DNA from: an uncultured Shimia sp.
Lineage (GTDB): Bacteria > Pseudomonadota > Alphaproteobacteria > Rhodobacterales > Rhodobacteraceae
DNA length: 64,000 bases
Assembly (NCBI GenBank): GCA_937897325.1
Contig: CALCOY010000034.1
Location: 1 to 64,000 of the forward strand
Direction of reading: 5' to 3'
The notes under the pieces are model-generated. The model saw only the letters and a program-made list of their open reading frames with translations. It was not told where the DNA came from and did not search any database. Below are positions 1-8,076 of the stretch, piece by piece; position 1 is the stretch's first letter, and every line of letters starts with the position of its first letter. Position numbers and translations under genes: made by a program.

Positions 1-319
1 AATATCATATTGGATTCATGACATGAATCCCTCACACCATTTGTGCAACAAATCCCCTTGCTTGCCACAATCCCGTCAAACGACCCGGCTCATGCGGAAT
101 AGGAACAAAGCTGACATTCGTGCAGCGTACAAGCACTAACGCCAGTTTCCTTCGCCGAGGACGGCCTAAAACCAGACATTTATCCCACAAAAAGAGTGCT
201 GCAATGCGGCCCTTCGTACCAACACTTCACTGGGCTGCGATGCAAATTTTGGAGCAGAGACTGTCCTGATCCTCTAACTCAGCAAGATTTGTGCATTGCG
301 GGGCTGCTAACGTCCACCC
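1..319. other. Non-coding left edge of the window
   Basis: No convincing reading frame lies here. It holds a strong palindrome at 12-30 (listed separately) and presumably the promoter of the AraC-type gene that starts at 320. It is visibly less GC-rich than most of the window. What lies to the left is outside the window, so the palindrome could serve a gene that is not seen. Confidence 0.6.
12..30. promoter_or_regulatory. 19-bp perfect palindrome, possible operator
   Basis: GGATTCATGACATGAATCC has two perfect 9-bp arms around a single A. No T-run follows on either strand, so it does not look like a terminator; a dimeric repressor or activator site is more likely. It lies 290 bp upstream of the AraC/GyrI-like gene and close to the window edge, so the target gene is uncertain. 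Confidence 0.4.
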
Positions 320-1174
320 ATGACAGACGAAGCACCTAAACCACACCCTCATATAGACCGCATCTTAAGGGTCATAGACTATATACATGACCATGCCGCA
401 GATGATCTTTCGCTGGATCAACTTGCCGATGTCGCTGCCATGTCTCGGTTCCATTGGCACAGAGTTTTTACTGCGATCATGGGAGCATCACCCGCGCAGA
501 TCATAAGGTCAGTGCGCATGCACAAAGCGACCATGTTGCTTCTGCGCACTGATCTGCCAGTTCCCAAGATTGCGGCGCATGTCGGCTATCCCAACGACCG
601 TAGCTTCGCCCGCGCTTTCAAGGAAGCCTATGGACAAACGCCGAATGCCTTCCGTGCTTCAGGTTTGTCTGGCACCGCACCTCGTCCTAACCCAAAAGGA
701 GTTTCTACCATGTTCAACGTCGATGTTCAGACAGCGCCCGACAAGCGCTTGGCGGCCTTATCTCATCGCGGAGATTATGCACAAGGCAGCGTGGCTTATC
801 AAAAGATTGCCACCATCATGTCCACCGGCGGGCACTGGCCGCAGACATTGGGCATGGCGGGTGTTTACTACGACGACCCCGATGTGACACCACCTGAGGA
901 TTTGCGCAGCCATGCCGGGGTGTTGTGGAACGGCGACGGAATCCCGGACGGCCTTGAGGAGATTAGGCTGGAAGGAGGTCGATATGCTATCCTGCACTTC
1001 AAGGGAGCCTATGCTGGTCTTGGCGAAGCTTACCGATATCTCTATGGCCCCTGGCTCTCATCCAGCCAAGAATCCTTGCGTGATGCACCATCCTACGAGC
1101 ATTATCTGAATGACCCGAGCGACACGGTCCCTGCGGAATTGTTGACCGATATCTACATGCCGTTGGAGGGATAA
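320..1174 (+). CDS. AraC-family regulator with C-terminal GyrI-like effector domain
   Basis: This 284-aa protein has the two-part layout of the SoxS/Rob-like AraC group. The N-terminal ~110 residues hold the double helix-turn-helix (RILRVIDYIHDH, FHWHRVF, then VGYPNDRSFARAFKEAYG, the usual second-helix signature). Residues ~130-284 look like a GyrI/SbmC-type small-molecule-binding domain. Such proteins usually switch multidrug or stress genes in response to a hydrophobic ligand. The neighbouring EamA exporter on the opposite strand is a possible but unproven target. GC content here is lower than in the rest of the window, which could mean recent acquisition. The ATG at 320 is the first in frame and gives a full HTH domain. 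Confidence 0.88.
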   Translation: MTDEAPKPHPHIDRILRVIDYIHDHAADDLSLDQLADVAAMSRFHWHRVFTAIMGASPAQIIRSVRMHKATMLLLRTDLPVPKIAAHVGYPNDRSFARAFKEAYGQTPNAFRASGLSGTAPRPNPKGVSTMFNVDVQTAPDKRLAALSHRGDYAQGSVAYQKIATIMSTGGHWPQTLGMAGVYYDDPDVTPPEDLRSHAGVLWNGDGIPDGLEEIRLEGGRYAILHFKGAYAGLGEAYRYLYGPWLSSSQESLRDAPSYEHYLNDPSDTVPAELLTDIYMPLEG

Positions 1175-1792
1175 GCACAGTGTCGCAACGCTAAGTCTTG
1201 GGTCCGCGTCGGAAAGCAGGATCAGCGCTCCCTCGTACGCGTCACACACCCGGTCAAATTTGGCTCAATCTCAGGCGCATAGCCGATTGACGCTGCGCGG
1301 CGTAGGAATGGCTAGGTTTCCCGCTGCTGCGCGGCGGGACAGTTATTTTGCCCGCGCTGCGATTTCAGTCCTGCATGCGCTCGCAGCACGAGATCAAGGT
1401 GACAGTGGAGGGCTCGGAGCGGACTTGCGGCGATGCTGCGAGGCCAATCTTCGGCTCTCACCCCAGACCTTAGCTGCAATAGAGATGATAAATCGGTGCT
1501 TAAGCGACAGCGCTGGTTGGACCGAATGCGAAACACGGCGCAGTTTGAAGAGATCAACAAGCTCGGCCCCTAATCGACATTAGATCTCTTTGAAAAGCAA
1601 AAGCATGGATCCTATTTCTCCGCAGGATTTCTGCTCCGTCTGGGATAGCCGACCCTTGCCTGGGGCTCACTAGATTGCGCTGTGTCGCACTGCGGCGGAA
1701 GAAGCGGCAAGGTCGGCTTGAAGCCAAATCACGAAATTGCTTTGGTGGAGCGAAAGCCCAGTTCTGCTTCGCAGTTCGCCTCTGCCGGGTAT
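1175..1792. other. 618-bp gap between convergent genes, nothing recognisable
   Basis: The AraC-type gene and the EamA exporter both end into this gap. Short open frames exist on both strands (for example 1260-1583 plus and 1312-1560 minus), but they overlap each other, lack ribosome-binding sites and carry no recognisable motif. I saw no clear terminator hairpin and no remnant of a known gene. A gap this long is unusual in this otherwise tightly packed genome. Confidence 0.55.
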
Positions 1793-2698
1793 TTAAGTCT
1801 GATCCTTAGGGCGCGTTTCACGCATGCTGCGGAACTGTGCTGTGATAAGAAGCACAGAAAAGACGATAATCAATGACCCTAGGAGCTGCAGGCTGGATAT
1901 CCGCTCCGAAAGAAAGAGAGAACCGAGGGCAATTGCCCAGATGGGTTGAAGGAAGGAGGCCGCGCCGACTTTCACTGCTTTGTAGCGCGAAATGACCACC
2001 AGGAAGAGGACGGCAGGAAGAGCGGTGCTGAAAGCGCCGAGCATGGTCACCGCAAAGACGAGGTCATTGCTCCAATCGAGCTGCCAGGGTTCACCAGCAA
2101 GGAAGCTTGCAAACAGAGCCACGCAAGCGGCAACAACCAACTGGCCTGAAGCGATCAAGGCAGGCGCCTTTGGTTTTGCCCACCGCGCATAGACAGCCCC
2201 AGCTCCGAAGCTGAAAGCGACACCAATCATCAGGAGATAACCGAAGAAGGTTCCCGTCGTTTCCCCGTTGGTAGAAGATGCAACAACAAGAATTACGCCC
2301 AAGAACCCGCCGACAAGACAAACGAGGGTTTTGACCGACAGGCTTTCGTCAGGCAGGAGCGCGGCGGCAAGCAATCCGGTAATGATTGGGGTGGTCGCTT
2401 GCAGAACCCCGGCTTCCGCGCTGGAAATCGACGTTATCGCGAACGCGGCGAGGCAATTGGGAAGCCAGCCGTTTAGAGTTCCGATGACAAGCATATCTCG
2501 CAACACGAGCCGACCTATCGCAAACTGCCGCAGCGCAATACAGACCACGGCGAGCACAGGGATGGCGACACCAGCACGCAGAGCGGCGAGTATGAGCGGC
2601 GGTATTTCGGCACTCGAAATCTTCAGGAAAAGGTAAGCGCTTCCCCACATAAACGATATGGCGACAAGGTAAGGTAGTGGACTTCGCTTCGGCTCCAT
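1793..2698 (-). CDS. EamA/DMT-family transporter
   Basis: The 301-aa product is almost entirely hydrophobic and has the pattern of ten membrane helices in two EamA repeats (about residues 7-140 and 150-290). Typical features are WGSAYLFLK near the N-terminus, LNGWLPNCLAAFAI in helix 3-4, and a second-repeat LFLSERISSLQLLGSLII. The family exports metabolites or amino acids from the cytoplasm; the substrate cannot be read from the sequence. An upstream GTG at 2704 is possible, but the ATG at 2698 (MEPKRSPLPY) fits the family better. It converges on the AraC/GyrI-like gene. Confidence 0.87.
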   Translation of the reverse strand: MEPKRSPLPYLVAISFMWGSAYLFLKISSAEIPPLILAALRAGVAIPVLAVVCIALRQFAIGRLVLRDMLVIGTLNGWLPNCLAAFAITSISSAEAGVLQATTPIITGLLAAALLPDESLSVKTLVCLVGGFLGVILVVASSTNGETTGTFFGYLLMIGVAFSFGAGAVYARWAKPKAPALIASGQLVVAACVALFASFLAGEPWQLDWSNDLVFAVTMLGAFSTALPAVLFLVVISRYKAVKVGAASFLQPIWAIALGSLFLSERISSLQLLGSLIIVFSVLLITAQFRSMRETRPKDQT

Positions 2699-2964
2699 GA
2701 CCACGCATGGTAAGTCGAGCTACGCTAATGTCATTCTTACTTGACGTTGTGGAAGCCTCCACTGGCGCAAATGCTGCCAAATGGCGCTTCGTCCGCGACT
2801 CTATCCTTGTCGTTCAAATCTTGGCTGCATCATCGATGAATGGCAGATTTCTTCGCCGCTACGCAGCGTCATCAATTGAGCATGTGCAGCGATTTGTTCG
2901 CTGTGTGCGCTCGGAGCACAAAATCGCAATGACTGCCTTGGGCGCATTGCTGTCATCTACAGAC
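2699..2964. other. Gap between EamA gene and the ribosomal operon terminator
   Basis: This stretch of about 265 bp presumably carries the promoter of the EamA gene (minus strand). The long serine-rich plus-strand frame that begins here and runs to 3387 is antisense to rplI and I do not regard it as a gene. I see no other structure. Confidence 0.5.
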
Positions 2965-2992
2965 AAAAGCCGCACCCGGGGGCGCGGCTTTT
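2965..2992 (-). terminator. Rho-independent terminator of rpsF-rpsR-rplI
   Basis: AAAAGCCGC (2965-2973) and GCGGCTTTT (2984-2992) form a perfect 9-bp stem with a 10-nt GC-rich loop. Read on the minus strand, the stem ends in TTTT followed by GTCT. It lies 20-47 nt past the rplI stop codon. The plus-strand reading also ends in a T-rich run, so it may work in both directions. Confidence 0.85.
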
Positions 2993-3011
2993 CTTTTGGT
3001 CTGCTCGAAAA

Positions 3012-3653
3012 TCAGGTTGTAGGCTGTTCTTCGTCGGTGCCGTCGGTTTCGGGTGTTTCGACACCTGCGGCCTCGGCGAGGTCCTCGTCTTCGGAAGCGG
3101 CAGCGCCGATGTCGTCGAAAAGTTCCTGGATTTCGAATTCTGCGGCGGCTTCTTCCTCAGCGGCGAGTTCCTGGATGGACTTGCCGGAGGCTTGCAGTTC
3201 CGCTTCTTCGGGCGAGCGGGCGACGTTCAGCTTGATGACAACGTCCACTTCGGGGTGGAGCGTGACATGCACGTCATGCAGGCCAAGTTCCTTGATGGGC
3301 CGAGGGATGACGATCTGCTTACGGTCGACGCTGAAGCCTTCCTCGGTCGCGACATCGGCGGCGTCACGGGGTGTGACGGAGCCGTAAAGGTTGCCACCGT
3401 CGGAGGCCTGACGAATCACGATGAATTGCTGGCCGTCCAGCTTTGCACCAAGCGCTTCGGCCTCTTTCCTGGTCTCCAGGTTGCGGGCCTCAAGCTGGGC
3501 TTTCTGTGATTCAAAATCAGCAATGTTGGCTGCGGATGCCACAAGCGCCTTTTTCTGCAGCAGCAGATAATTGCGGGCATAGCCGGGCTTGACGTCGACA
3601 ACATCGCCCATCTGACCGAGCTTGGCCACGCGTTCGAGAAGGATGACTTGCAT
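3012..3653 (-). CDS. rplI: 50S ribosomal protein L9
   Basis: The N-terminus ([19 protein letters not shown], then [20 protein letters not shown]) is the standard L9 rRNA-binding domain, followed by the long connecting helix and the C-terminal domain to about residue 150. The protein is 213 aa, longer than the roughly 150 aa of E. coli L9. The extra C-terminal ~60 residues are acidic and low-complexity ([11 protein letters not shown]..., then a D/E/T-rich tail), as seen in several alphaproteobacteria. It is the last gene of the rpsF-rpsR-rplI operon, 11 nt after rpsR, and is followed by a strong terminator. Confidence 0.98.
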   Translation of the reverse strand: MQVILLERVAKLGQMGDVVDVKPGYARNYLLLQKKALVASAANIADFESQKAQLEARNLETRKEAEALGAKLDGQQFIVIRQASDGGNLYGSVTPRDAADVATEEGFSVDRKQIVIPRPIKELGLHDVHVTLHPEVDVVIKLNVARSPEEAELQASGKSIQELAAEEEAAAEFEIQELFDDIGAAASEDEDLAEAAGVETPETDGTDEEQPTT

Positions 3654-3664
3654 GTGCTTGCTCC

Positions 3665-3892
3665 TTATTTGACGGCGTAGGGCAGCAGGGCGAGAAAGCG
3701 GGCACGTTTGATGGCGCCGGCCAGTTCACGCTGCTTTTTCGCCGAGACGGCGGTGATGCGGCTGGGCACGATCTTGCCGCGCTCTGAGATATAGCGCTGC
3801 AGCAGGCGTGTGTCCTTGTAGTCGATCTTAGGTGCGTTGTCGCCCGAGAAGGGGCAGACCTTGCGGCGGCGGAAAAATGGTTTTGCGGCCAT
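3665..3892 (-). CDS. rpsR: 30S ribosomal protein S18
   Basis: This is a 75-aa basic protein of normal S18 length. It has the typical [12 protein letters not shown] start, [18 protein letters not shown] in the middle and [20 protein letters not shown] towards the C-terminus. S18 binds the 30S platform next to S6, and the rpsF-rpsR-rplI order is the conserved bacterial arrangement. It starts 18 nt after the end of rpsF. Confidence 0.98.
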   Translation of the reverse strand: MAAKPFFRRRKVCPFSGDNAPKIDYKDTRLLQRYISERGKIVPSRITAVSAKKQRELAGAIKRARFLALLPYAVK

Positions 3893-3910
3893 GGGTTAGC
3901 TCCTCTTCCT

Positions 3911-4264
3911 TTAGCGGCGTTCGCGACGGCTGTCGCGTTCGTCACGTTTCTGCATCTGGATGGACGGGCCTTCTACGTGTTGATCGACCTTGATGGTCAG
4001 CACGCGCATCACGTCGTCATGCAGGCGCATCAGGCGTTCCATTTCCTGCACGGCAGGGGCCGGGGCGTCCGAACGCAAGAAGGCGTAATGGCCCTTGCGG
4101 TTCTTGTTGATCTTGTAGGCCATTGTCTTGACGCCCCAGTATTCGTGATCAACGAGGCTGCCGCCATTGTCGGACAGGACCGTGCCAAAATGTTCGATGA
4201 GACCCTCGGCTTGTGTGTTCGACAAGTCCTGACGGGCGATCATTACATGCTCGTATAGCGGCAT
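3911..4264 (-). CDS. rpsF: 30S ribosomal protein S6
   Basis: The 117-aa product has the S6 signature: MPLYEHVMIARQDLS at the start, WGVKTMAYKINKNRKGHYAF in the middle and an RLMRLHDDVMRVLTIKVD segment. The C-terminus is an R/E/D-rich tail. It is the first gene of the operon. The region 4265-4544 upstream must hold its promoter, but I could not pick out convincing -35/-10 boxes. Confidence 0.97.
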   Translation of the reverse strand: MPLYEHVMIARQDLSNTQAEGLIEHFGTVLSDNGGSLVDHEYWGVKTMAYKINKNRKGHYAFLRSDAPAPAVQEMERLMRLHDDVMRVLTIKVDQHVEGPSIQMQKRDERDSRRERR

Positions 4265-4544
4265 GTGGGCTCCACTTCATTTCTATCAAGGCGCATTTCA
4301 AAGACCGGAGCCATGGATCCCTGCGGCCCGGTCACGAGAGACTGCGCGGAAAACGACGTTGCAGGGACGCGCCTACATACACGTATCATGGGCTGGTGCA
4401 AGAGGCTTTCAGAGCGCCTTGCCGTGGATTTGCTGCCCCGACATCTCCGCGACATCACCCTGCATGCGCCGCTGGGCCGCCCCATTCCTGCCTGCTTCTG
4501 TGGATTATCTGAGCACAAGGATAACGAGTGATAGGGTTTTCCGC

Positions 4545-5033
4545 ATGTCCATGATGACGGATAATTTCAACAAGTCGCAGCAAATGTCCAACTTTCCCGA
4601 CCCTTCTGAAACGATGCAGGGTCTGGCAAAGCGGGCTCAGATCTTCGTTGGCGGCGCGCTTTTTGCTGCGGCCTTCGCCCTCTGGCTGGCCCCCGGGGCG
4701 ACCTGGGCAGCAGAGGTGATCGGGACCAAGGTGGTTTTGTCGATGATCCTAGGCTTTATCGGTCTGGGTCTCGTCCAGTCTGGTTTCACGCCGACCCGGC
4801 GTGAGATCGAGATCGATTCCGAAGCGGGCGAGATCCGCGTGATGCGGTATCAGGGCAAGCAGGCCAAGGTGCTGCGGCGCTGCGCTTTTGAGGATCTGGG
4901 ATCGGTGCATCGCGATGGCACGGTCATCCGTATCTGGGACGCCTCGGGTGCCTTCATCGCTGATATCGGTCTGGAAGATGTTCAGACTTCGCGCGATCTG
5001 GCCGACGCACTGGCCGCGGCGGGTGAGTGCTGA
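4545..5033 (+). CDS. Small inner-membrane protein of unknown function
   Basis: The 162-aa product has two adjacent hydrophobic segments (about residues 31-50 and 57-75, VGGALFAAAFALWLAPG and VLSMILGFIGLGLV). These are followed by a soluble C-terminal half of beta-strand character (REIEIDSEAGEIRVMRYQG... DLGSVHRDGTVIRIWD) that resembles a PH-like fold after a double-helix hairpin. I chose the ATG at 4545. The frame is open further upstream to 4263, but that part overlaps rpsF and reads as non-coding. I do not recognise a named family. It stands alone on the plus strand, divergent from rpsF. Confidence 0.7.
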   Translation: MSMMTDNFNKSQQMSNFPDPSETMQGLAKRAQIFVGGALFAAAFALWLAPGATWAAEVIGTKVVLSMILGFIGLGLVQSGFTPTRREIEIDSEAGEIRVMRYQGKQAKVLRRCAFEDLGSVHRDGTVIRIWDASGAFIADIGLEDVQTSRDLADALAAAGEC

Positions 5034-5079
5034 ACCGCCGTGATCACTTGACAAAGTAGTCAGGCGCAAATTGGCCGGC

Positions 5080-5674
5080 CTATGACAAAAGCATCCAAAA
5101 GGCGACGGCCGCCAATGTGCCGCCGAACACCATATTGAGCTTTCTTGAGCTGTCAGTGGCGCAGAAATGGCTGACGATCTAATTGCCTAGCCAGGGCCCA
5201 GATCGAGAAGGCGAAGAGTTTGCTCATGGTAAAGACCGTCGTGATCAGAAGCACGGATGCGACTTCGCCGCCCGGTGACGGGCTTAGGAATTGCGTGAAC
5301 ATCAGGGCGATGATGATGTAGGCCTTGGGGTTCAGGACAAGCAGCAGGGCGCCATCGGTGAAGCTGGCGGGTTTTGCATCTTCAGACCCTTTCAGCATGC
5401 CCGCGCGGATCGTCTTCCAGGCCAGCCAAATCACATAAAGCGACCCTGCGATCTTCAATGCGGTGAAAAAGTGCGGGAACCTTTCGATCGCAGTAAGAAC
5501 CCCGAACCCGATTGCGGCTGTGACAATCCAGGTGGGTAAGTGATAGCCCGCATTTGCAGGAAGTGCCGGGCGAAATCCGAACCGCGCGCCGTTGGCCGCA
5601 AAGAACAGATTTCCGGAGCCGGGGCTGTAGGCAATCGGAAACAGGAAGATGATGAGCGTAGTCGCCGTTTGAAG
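5080..5674 (-). pseudogene. Broken LysE-type amino-acid exporter
   Basis: On the minus strand a LysE/RhtB protein can be read as ...TLIIFLFPIAYSPGSGNLFF through NAGYHLPTWIV and LNPKAYIIIALMFTQF. It has two defects. An AAGGAGG site (5683-5689) is followed at the right distance by CTT (5672-5674), not by ATG, GTG or TTG. Near 5180-5192 the frame is lost: the original frame runs on to TGA at 5153, while the real C-terminus (SSRKLNMVFGGTLAAVAFWMLLS) continues in another frame to TAG at 5080. A shortened product from the TTG at 5458 would lack the first two helices. I call this a pseudogene; a sequencing error could explain the frameshift but less easily the missing start. Confidence 0.75.
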
Positions 5675-5932
5675 CCCCCGGGCCTCCTTCTGGTAGTGTG
5701 TTTTCTTGGCAGGCTGAAGGACAGCACGCGACCCATATCTCGCGCATAGGCGCCGTGGGGATGGTGCGGGCCGGGATTGCCAAGATACTGGAGCGGGTCG
5801 GACAAGTGGTTTCGATGGTGATATTCCGCCTGTTCAGTCCCGCGCACCAATTGTTGAACTCTGCGGGATTGTCTTGGGGCACACCTGCGACATTTTATGC
5901 AGCGGAAACCAACAATCCTCGGAGCTACCCCA

Positions 5933-6511
5933 ATGAAATCGCTTCTTCTTGCTGCTGCCCTGACCACCACCGCGAGCGTTGCTTTCGCGGCGGACCGCTA
6001 TGTGCTGGATGCCAGCCACAGTCAGGTGGTCTTCAATTACAATCACCTTGGTTATTCCACGACGTTTGGCATGTTCTCGGGCTTTGAGGGCGAGATCATG
6101 TTCGACAAGGAAGATCCCGCCAGTTCGAGCGTGAATGTGTCAATGCCGACGATGTCGATGTTTACCGGCTGGGAACAGCGCGAGGCGCACTTCATGTCGG
6201 CGGACTTCTTCGCGGCGGAAGAGGGCGATCTGATTACCTTCACGTCCACAGGCATTGAGGTGACAGGGGACGAGACCGCTCAGATCACCGGCGATCTGAC
6301 GATGAACGACATCACCCAATCGGTCGTTCTTGAGACGCGGCTGAACCAGGCCGGAGAATTTCCCTTCGGTGAAAACCAGGGCCGGGAATGGGCCGGTTTT
6401 GACGCGACCACGACGCTGAAACGCTCTGACTTTGGGTTGGGTGCTTTTGCACCAGCGGTCAGTGACGAAGTTGAAGTGCGGATTTCGCTGGAAGCGATGA
6501 AAGCCGAATAG
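5933..6511 (+). CDS. YceI-family periplasmic protein
   Basis: The 192-aa product begins with a signal peptide (MKSLLLAAALTTTASVAFA, cleavage before ADRY). A single YceI lipocalin-like domain follows: YVLDASHSQVVFNYNHLGYS, then FDKEDPASSSVNVSMPT, HFMSADFF and LKRSDFGLGAF. YceI proteins bind isoprenoid lipids in the periplasm and are often made under acid or base stress. I chose the ATG at 5933 because the signal peptide starts there and GGAG sits 8 nt upstream; the in-frame ATG at 5897 would add 12 unlikely residues. It converges on a second YceI gene (6709-7908), which is fused to cytochrome b561. Confidence 0.9.
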   Translation: MKSLLLAAALTTTASVAFAADRYVLDASHSQVVFNYNHLGYSTTFGMFSGFEGEIMFDKEDPASSSVNVSMPTMSMFTGWEQREAHFMSADFFAAEEGDLITFTSTGIEVTGDETAQITGDLTMNDITQSVVLETRLNQAGEFPFGENQGREWAGFDATTTLKRSDFGLGAFAPAVSDEVEVRISLEAMKAE

Positions 6512-6708
6512 GCGGGCCACCACTCATATTGAGGCCGTCGGAGTGATCCGGTGGCTTTTTTGTGCCTGACGTGTCGGGCGGAAGATCTGAGACGCGGTGC
6601 GACGGCTTTTTGGTCCGGCTGAAAGGCCGGCCAGCGCCGTGCCCTCCTCACGAAGGGGGCTGCCATCATCGTTATGCGAATGCGTTATGTATGAAGTGCG
6701 TCGCGTCC

Positions 6709-7908
6709 TTATTCCGGCCGTCGGGCGGTCAGGTTCACGCCCACATCAACGCCGAAGCCGAGCGAGCCTTCGTCGGTCTGGCTGTTGCCGATGTTGAAAT
6801 CGCGGCGGTCGAGTGTGAGCGTGCCGTTCATTGATGCAAGGCCGTCTTCGACGGTCAGGTCAAAGGGCAGATCAACGGGCATGGTATCTTCCTTGATGGT
6901 GAGCGTGCCACTGGCGACATAGCCTGCTTCAAGCGCCTCGATGTCGGCGGTGAAGGTCGCTGTGGGGAAGGCCTCGGCGTTGAAATAGTCCGCACCAAGG
7001 GCGTCATTCGTGACCGCACCCAGCGTGAGCGAGCCGATAGAGACGGTGACCTCAACCTTGCCGGCGGGGCCGGTTTGAATTGTTTCGTCGAAGGTAATGG
7101 CCGCAGTCCAGTCGGCAAAGCTGCCCTCGACCGCGGATCCAAGCTGGCTGATGGTCAGGCCAAGGGTGCCGTCCTGGACCTGCCAGTCAGACTGAACCTC
7201 TTGCAATTGGGCGGCCTCGACGGCGCCGGAGGTCTTGTTATACATGCCCAGCGAACTGCCGATGAAGATGGCGACGGCCCAGGCCGCAAGGGCAGAGACG
7301 AACGGGACGGTCATCTTGTGGTCGGCGAAGGTTTCGGGGACGTTCGCCCAGCCGAACCACATGCGTTTGAGGGTCGTATCCTTGTCAACAAAGTGGTGCT
7401 TGAGCGCGCCCGCGATGTGCAGGACGAGCGCGATCACGAGCACGCGTTCGAGGACCATGTGCAGGCCCGCAAAAAGGTTGGCGAGGCCTTCATCCTTGGG
7501 CACAAAGGGCAGGTATTGTCCGAAGGGCCACCAGATGGGCGCAAAGCCCGTCGTGGCGGAATGTTGGATCCAGCCCGAAAGCGGCACGAGGAGCAGCGAG
7601 CCGTAAAGCAGCCAATGCACGGTTTCGGCGGCCCAGCTTTCCAGACGCCGATCCGGATGCAGAAGGCCAGGTTTGGGTTGTGTGATAGCCCAGAGGATAC
7701 GGGCAAGAGCCACAAAGAAGATGGTGACACCGACGGTTTTGTGCAGCGAGAAAAGCCAGGCCTTCTGGGCCAGTTGCTCTGACGTTTCATAAGGCAGGCC
7801 GTTGGCGATGATGCCCAGCGGGATCACGGTCAGGATCAGGAGCGCGGTGAGCCAGTGGAAGGTCTTGGTCACGCTTCCATAGCGGCTTTCTGTGTTGGCT
7901 AATGTCAT
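6709..7908 (-). CDS. Cytochrome b561-YceI fusion protein
   Basis: Residues ~1-200 form a four-helix cytochrome b561: KTFHWLTALLIL, FSLHKTVGVTIFFVALARI, VHWLLYGSLLLVPLSGWI, and GLHMVLERVLVIALVLHIAGALKHHF, with histidines suited to two b-type haems. After a linker, residues ~225-399 form a YceI domain (TLGLTISQLGSAVEGSFADW ... VDLPFDLTVEDGLASMNGTLTLDRRDFNIG). The fusion would be anchored in the inner membrane with YceI in the periplasm, so it could pass electrons to a quinone-like lipid held by YceI; that role is inference. The ATG at 7908 has AGGAGAG 6 nt upstream; the longer frame to 8001 is not needed. It is divergent from fabD. Confidence 0.9.
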   Translation of the reverse strand: MTLANTESRYGSVTKTFHWLTALLILTVIPLGIIANGLPYETSEQLAQKAWLFSLHKTVGVTIFFVALARILWAITQPKPGLLHPDRRLESWAAETVHWLLYGSLLLVPLSGWIQHSATTGFAPIWWPFGQYLPFVPKDEGLANLFAGLHMVLERVLVIALVLHIAGALKHHFVDKDTTLKRMWFGWANVPETFADHKMTVPFVSALAAWAVAIFIGSSLGMYNKTSGAVEAAQLQEVQSDWQVQDGTLGLTISQLGSAVEGSFADWTAAITFDETIQTGPAGKVEVTVSIGSLTLGAVTNDALGADYFNAEAFPTATFTADIEALEAGYVASGTLTIKEDTMPVDLPFDLTVEDGLASMNGTLTLDRRDFNIGNSQTDEGSLGFGVDVGVNLTARRPE

Positions 7909-8076
7909 CGGATCTCTCCTCTGATGGGCTTGGGGAATATGTTGCGGCGCGCTCGCCGGAAAGCAAATGCGAATTCCCGCACATGACGCGTGCAACGCCA
8001 AGTGTGGCCAAGATGACTTGTCGCCCCTGCATCGGCCCTTTAGACCGTTGTAAAGATAACAAAACGGGGAGGGGGC

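Noticed and set aside
1260-1583. Possible small gene in the 618-bp gap
   Set aside because: No ribosome-binding site, no motif, and an equally long frame on the other strand.
2707-3387. Serine-rich 226-aa frame on the plus strand
   Set aside because: Its second half is antisense to rplI, the serine runs are the complement of the Glu/Ala-rich L9 tail, and a terminator interrupts it.
5382-5970. Two overlapping minus-strand frames upstream of the LysE remnant
   Set aside because: They are the other frames of the broken LysE gene and its leader; the LysE frame explains the sequence better.
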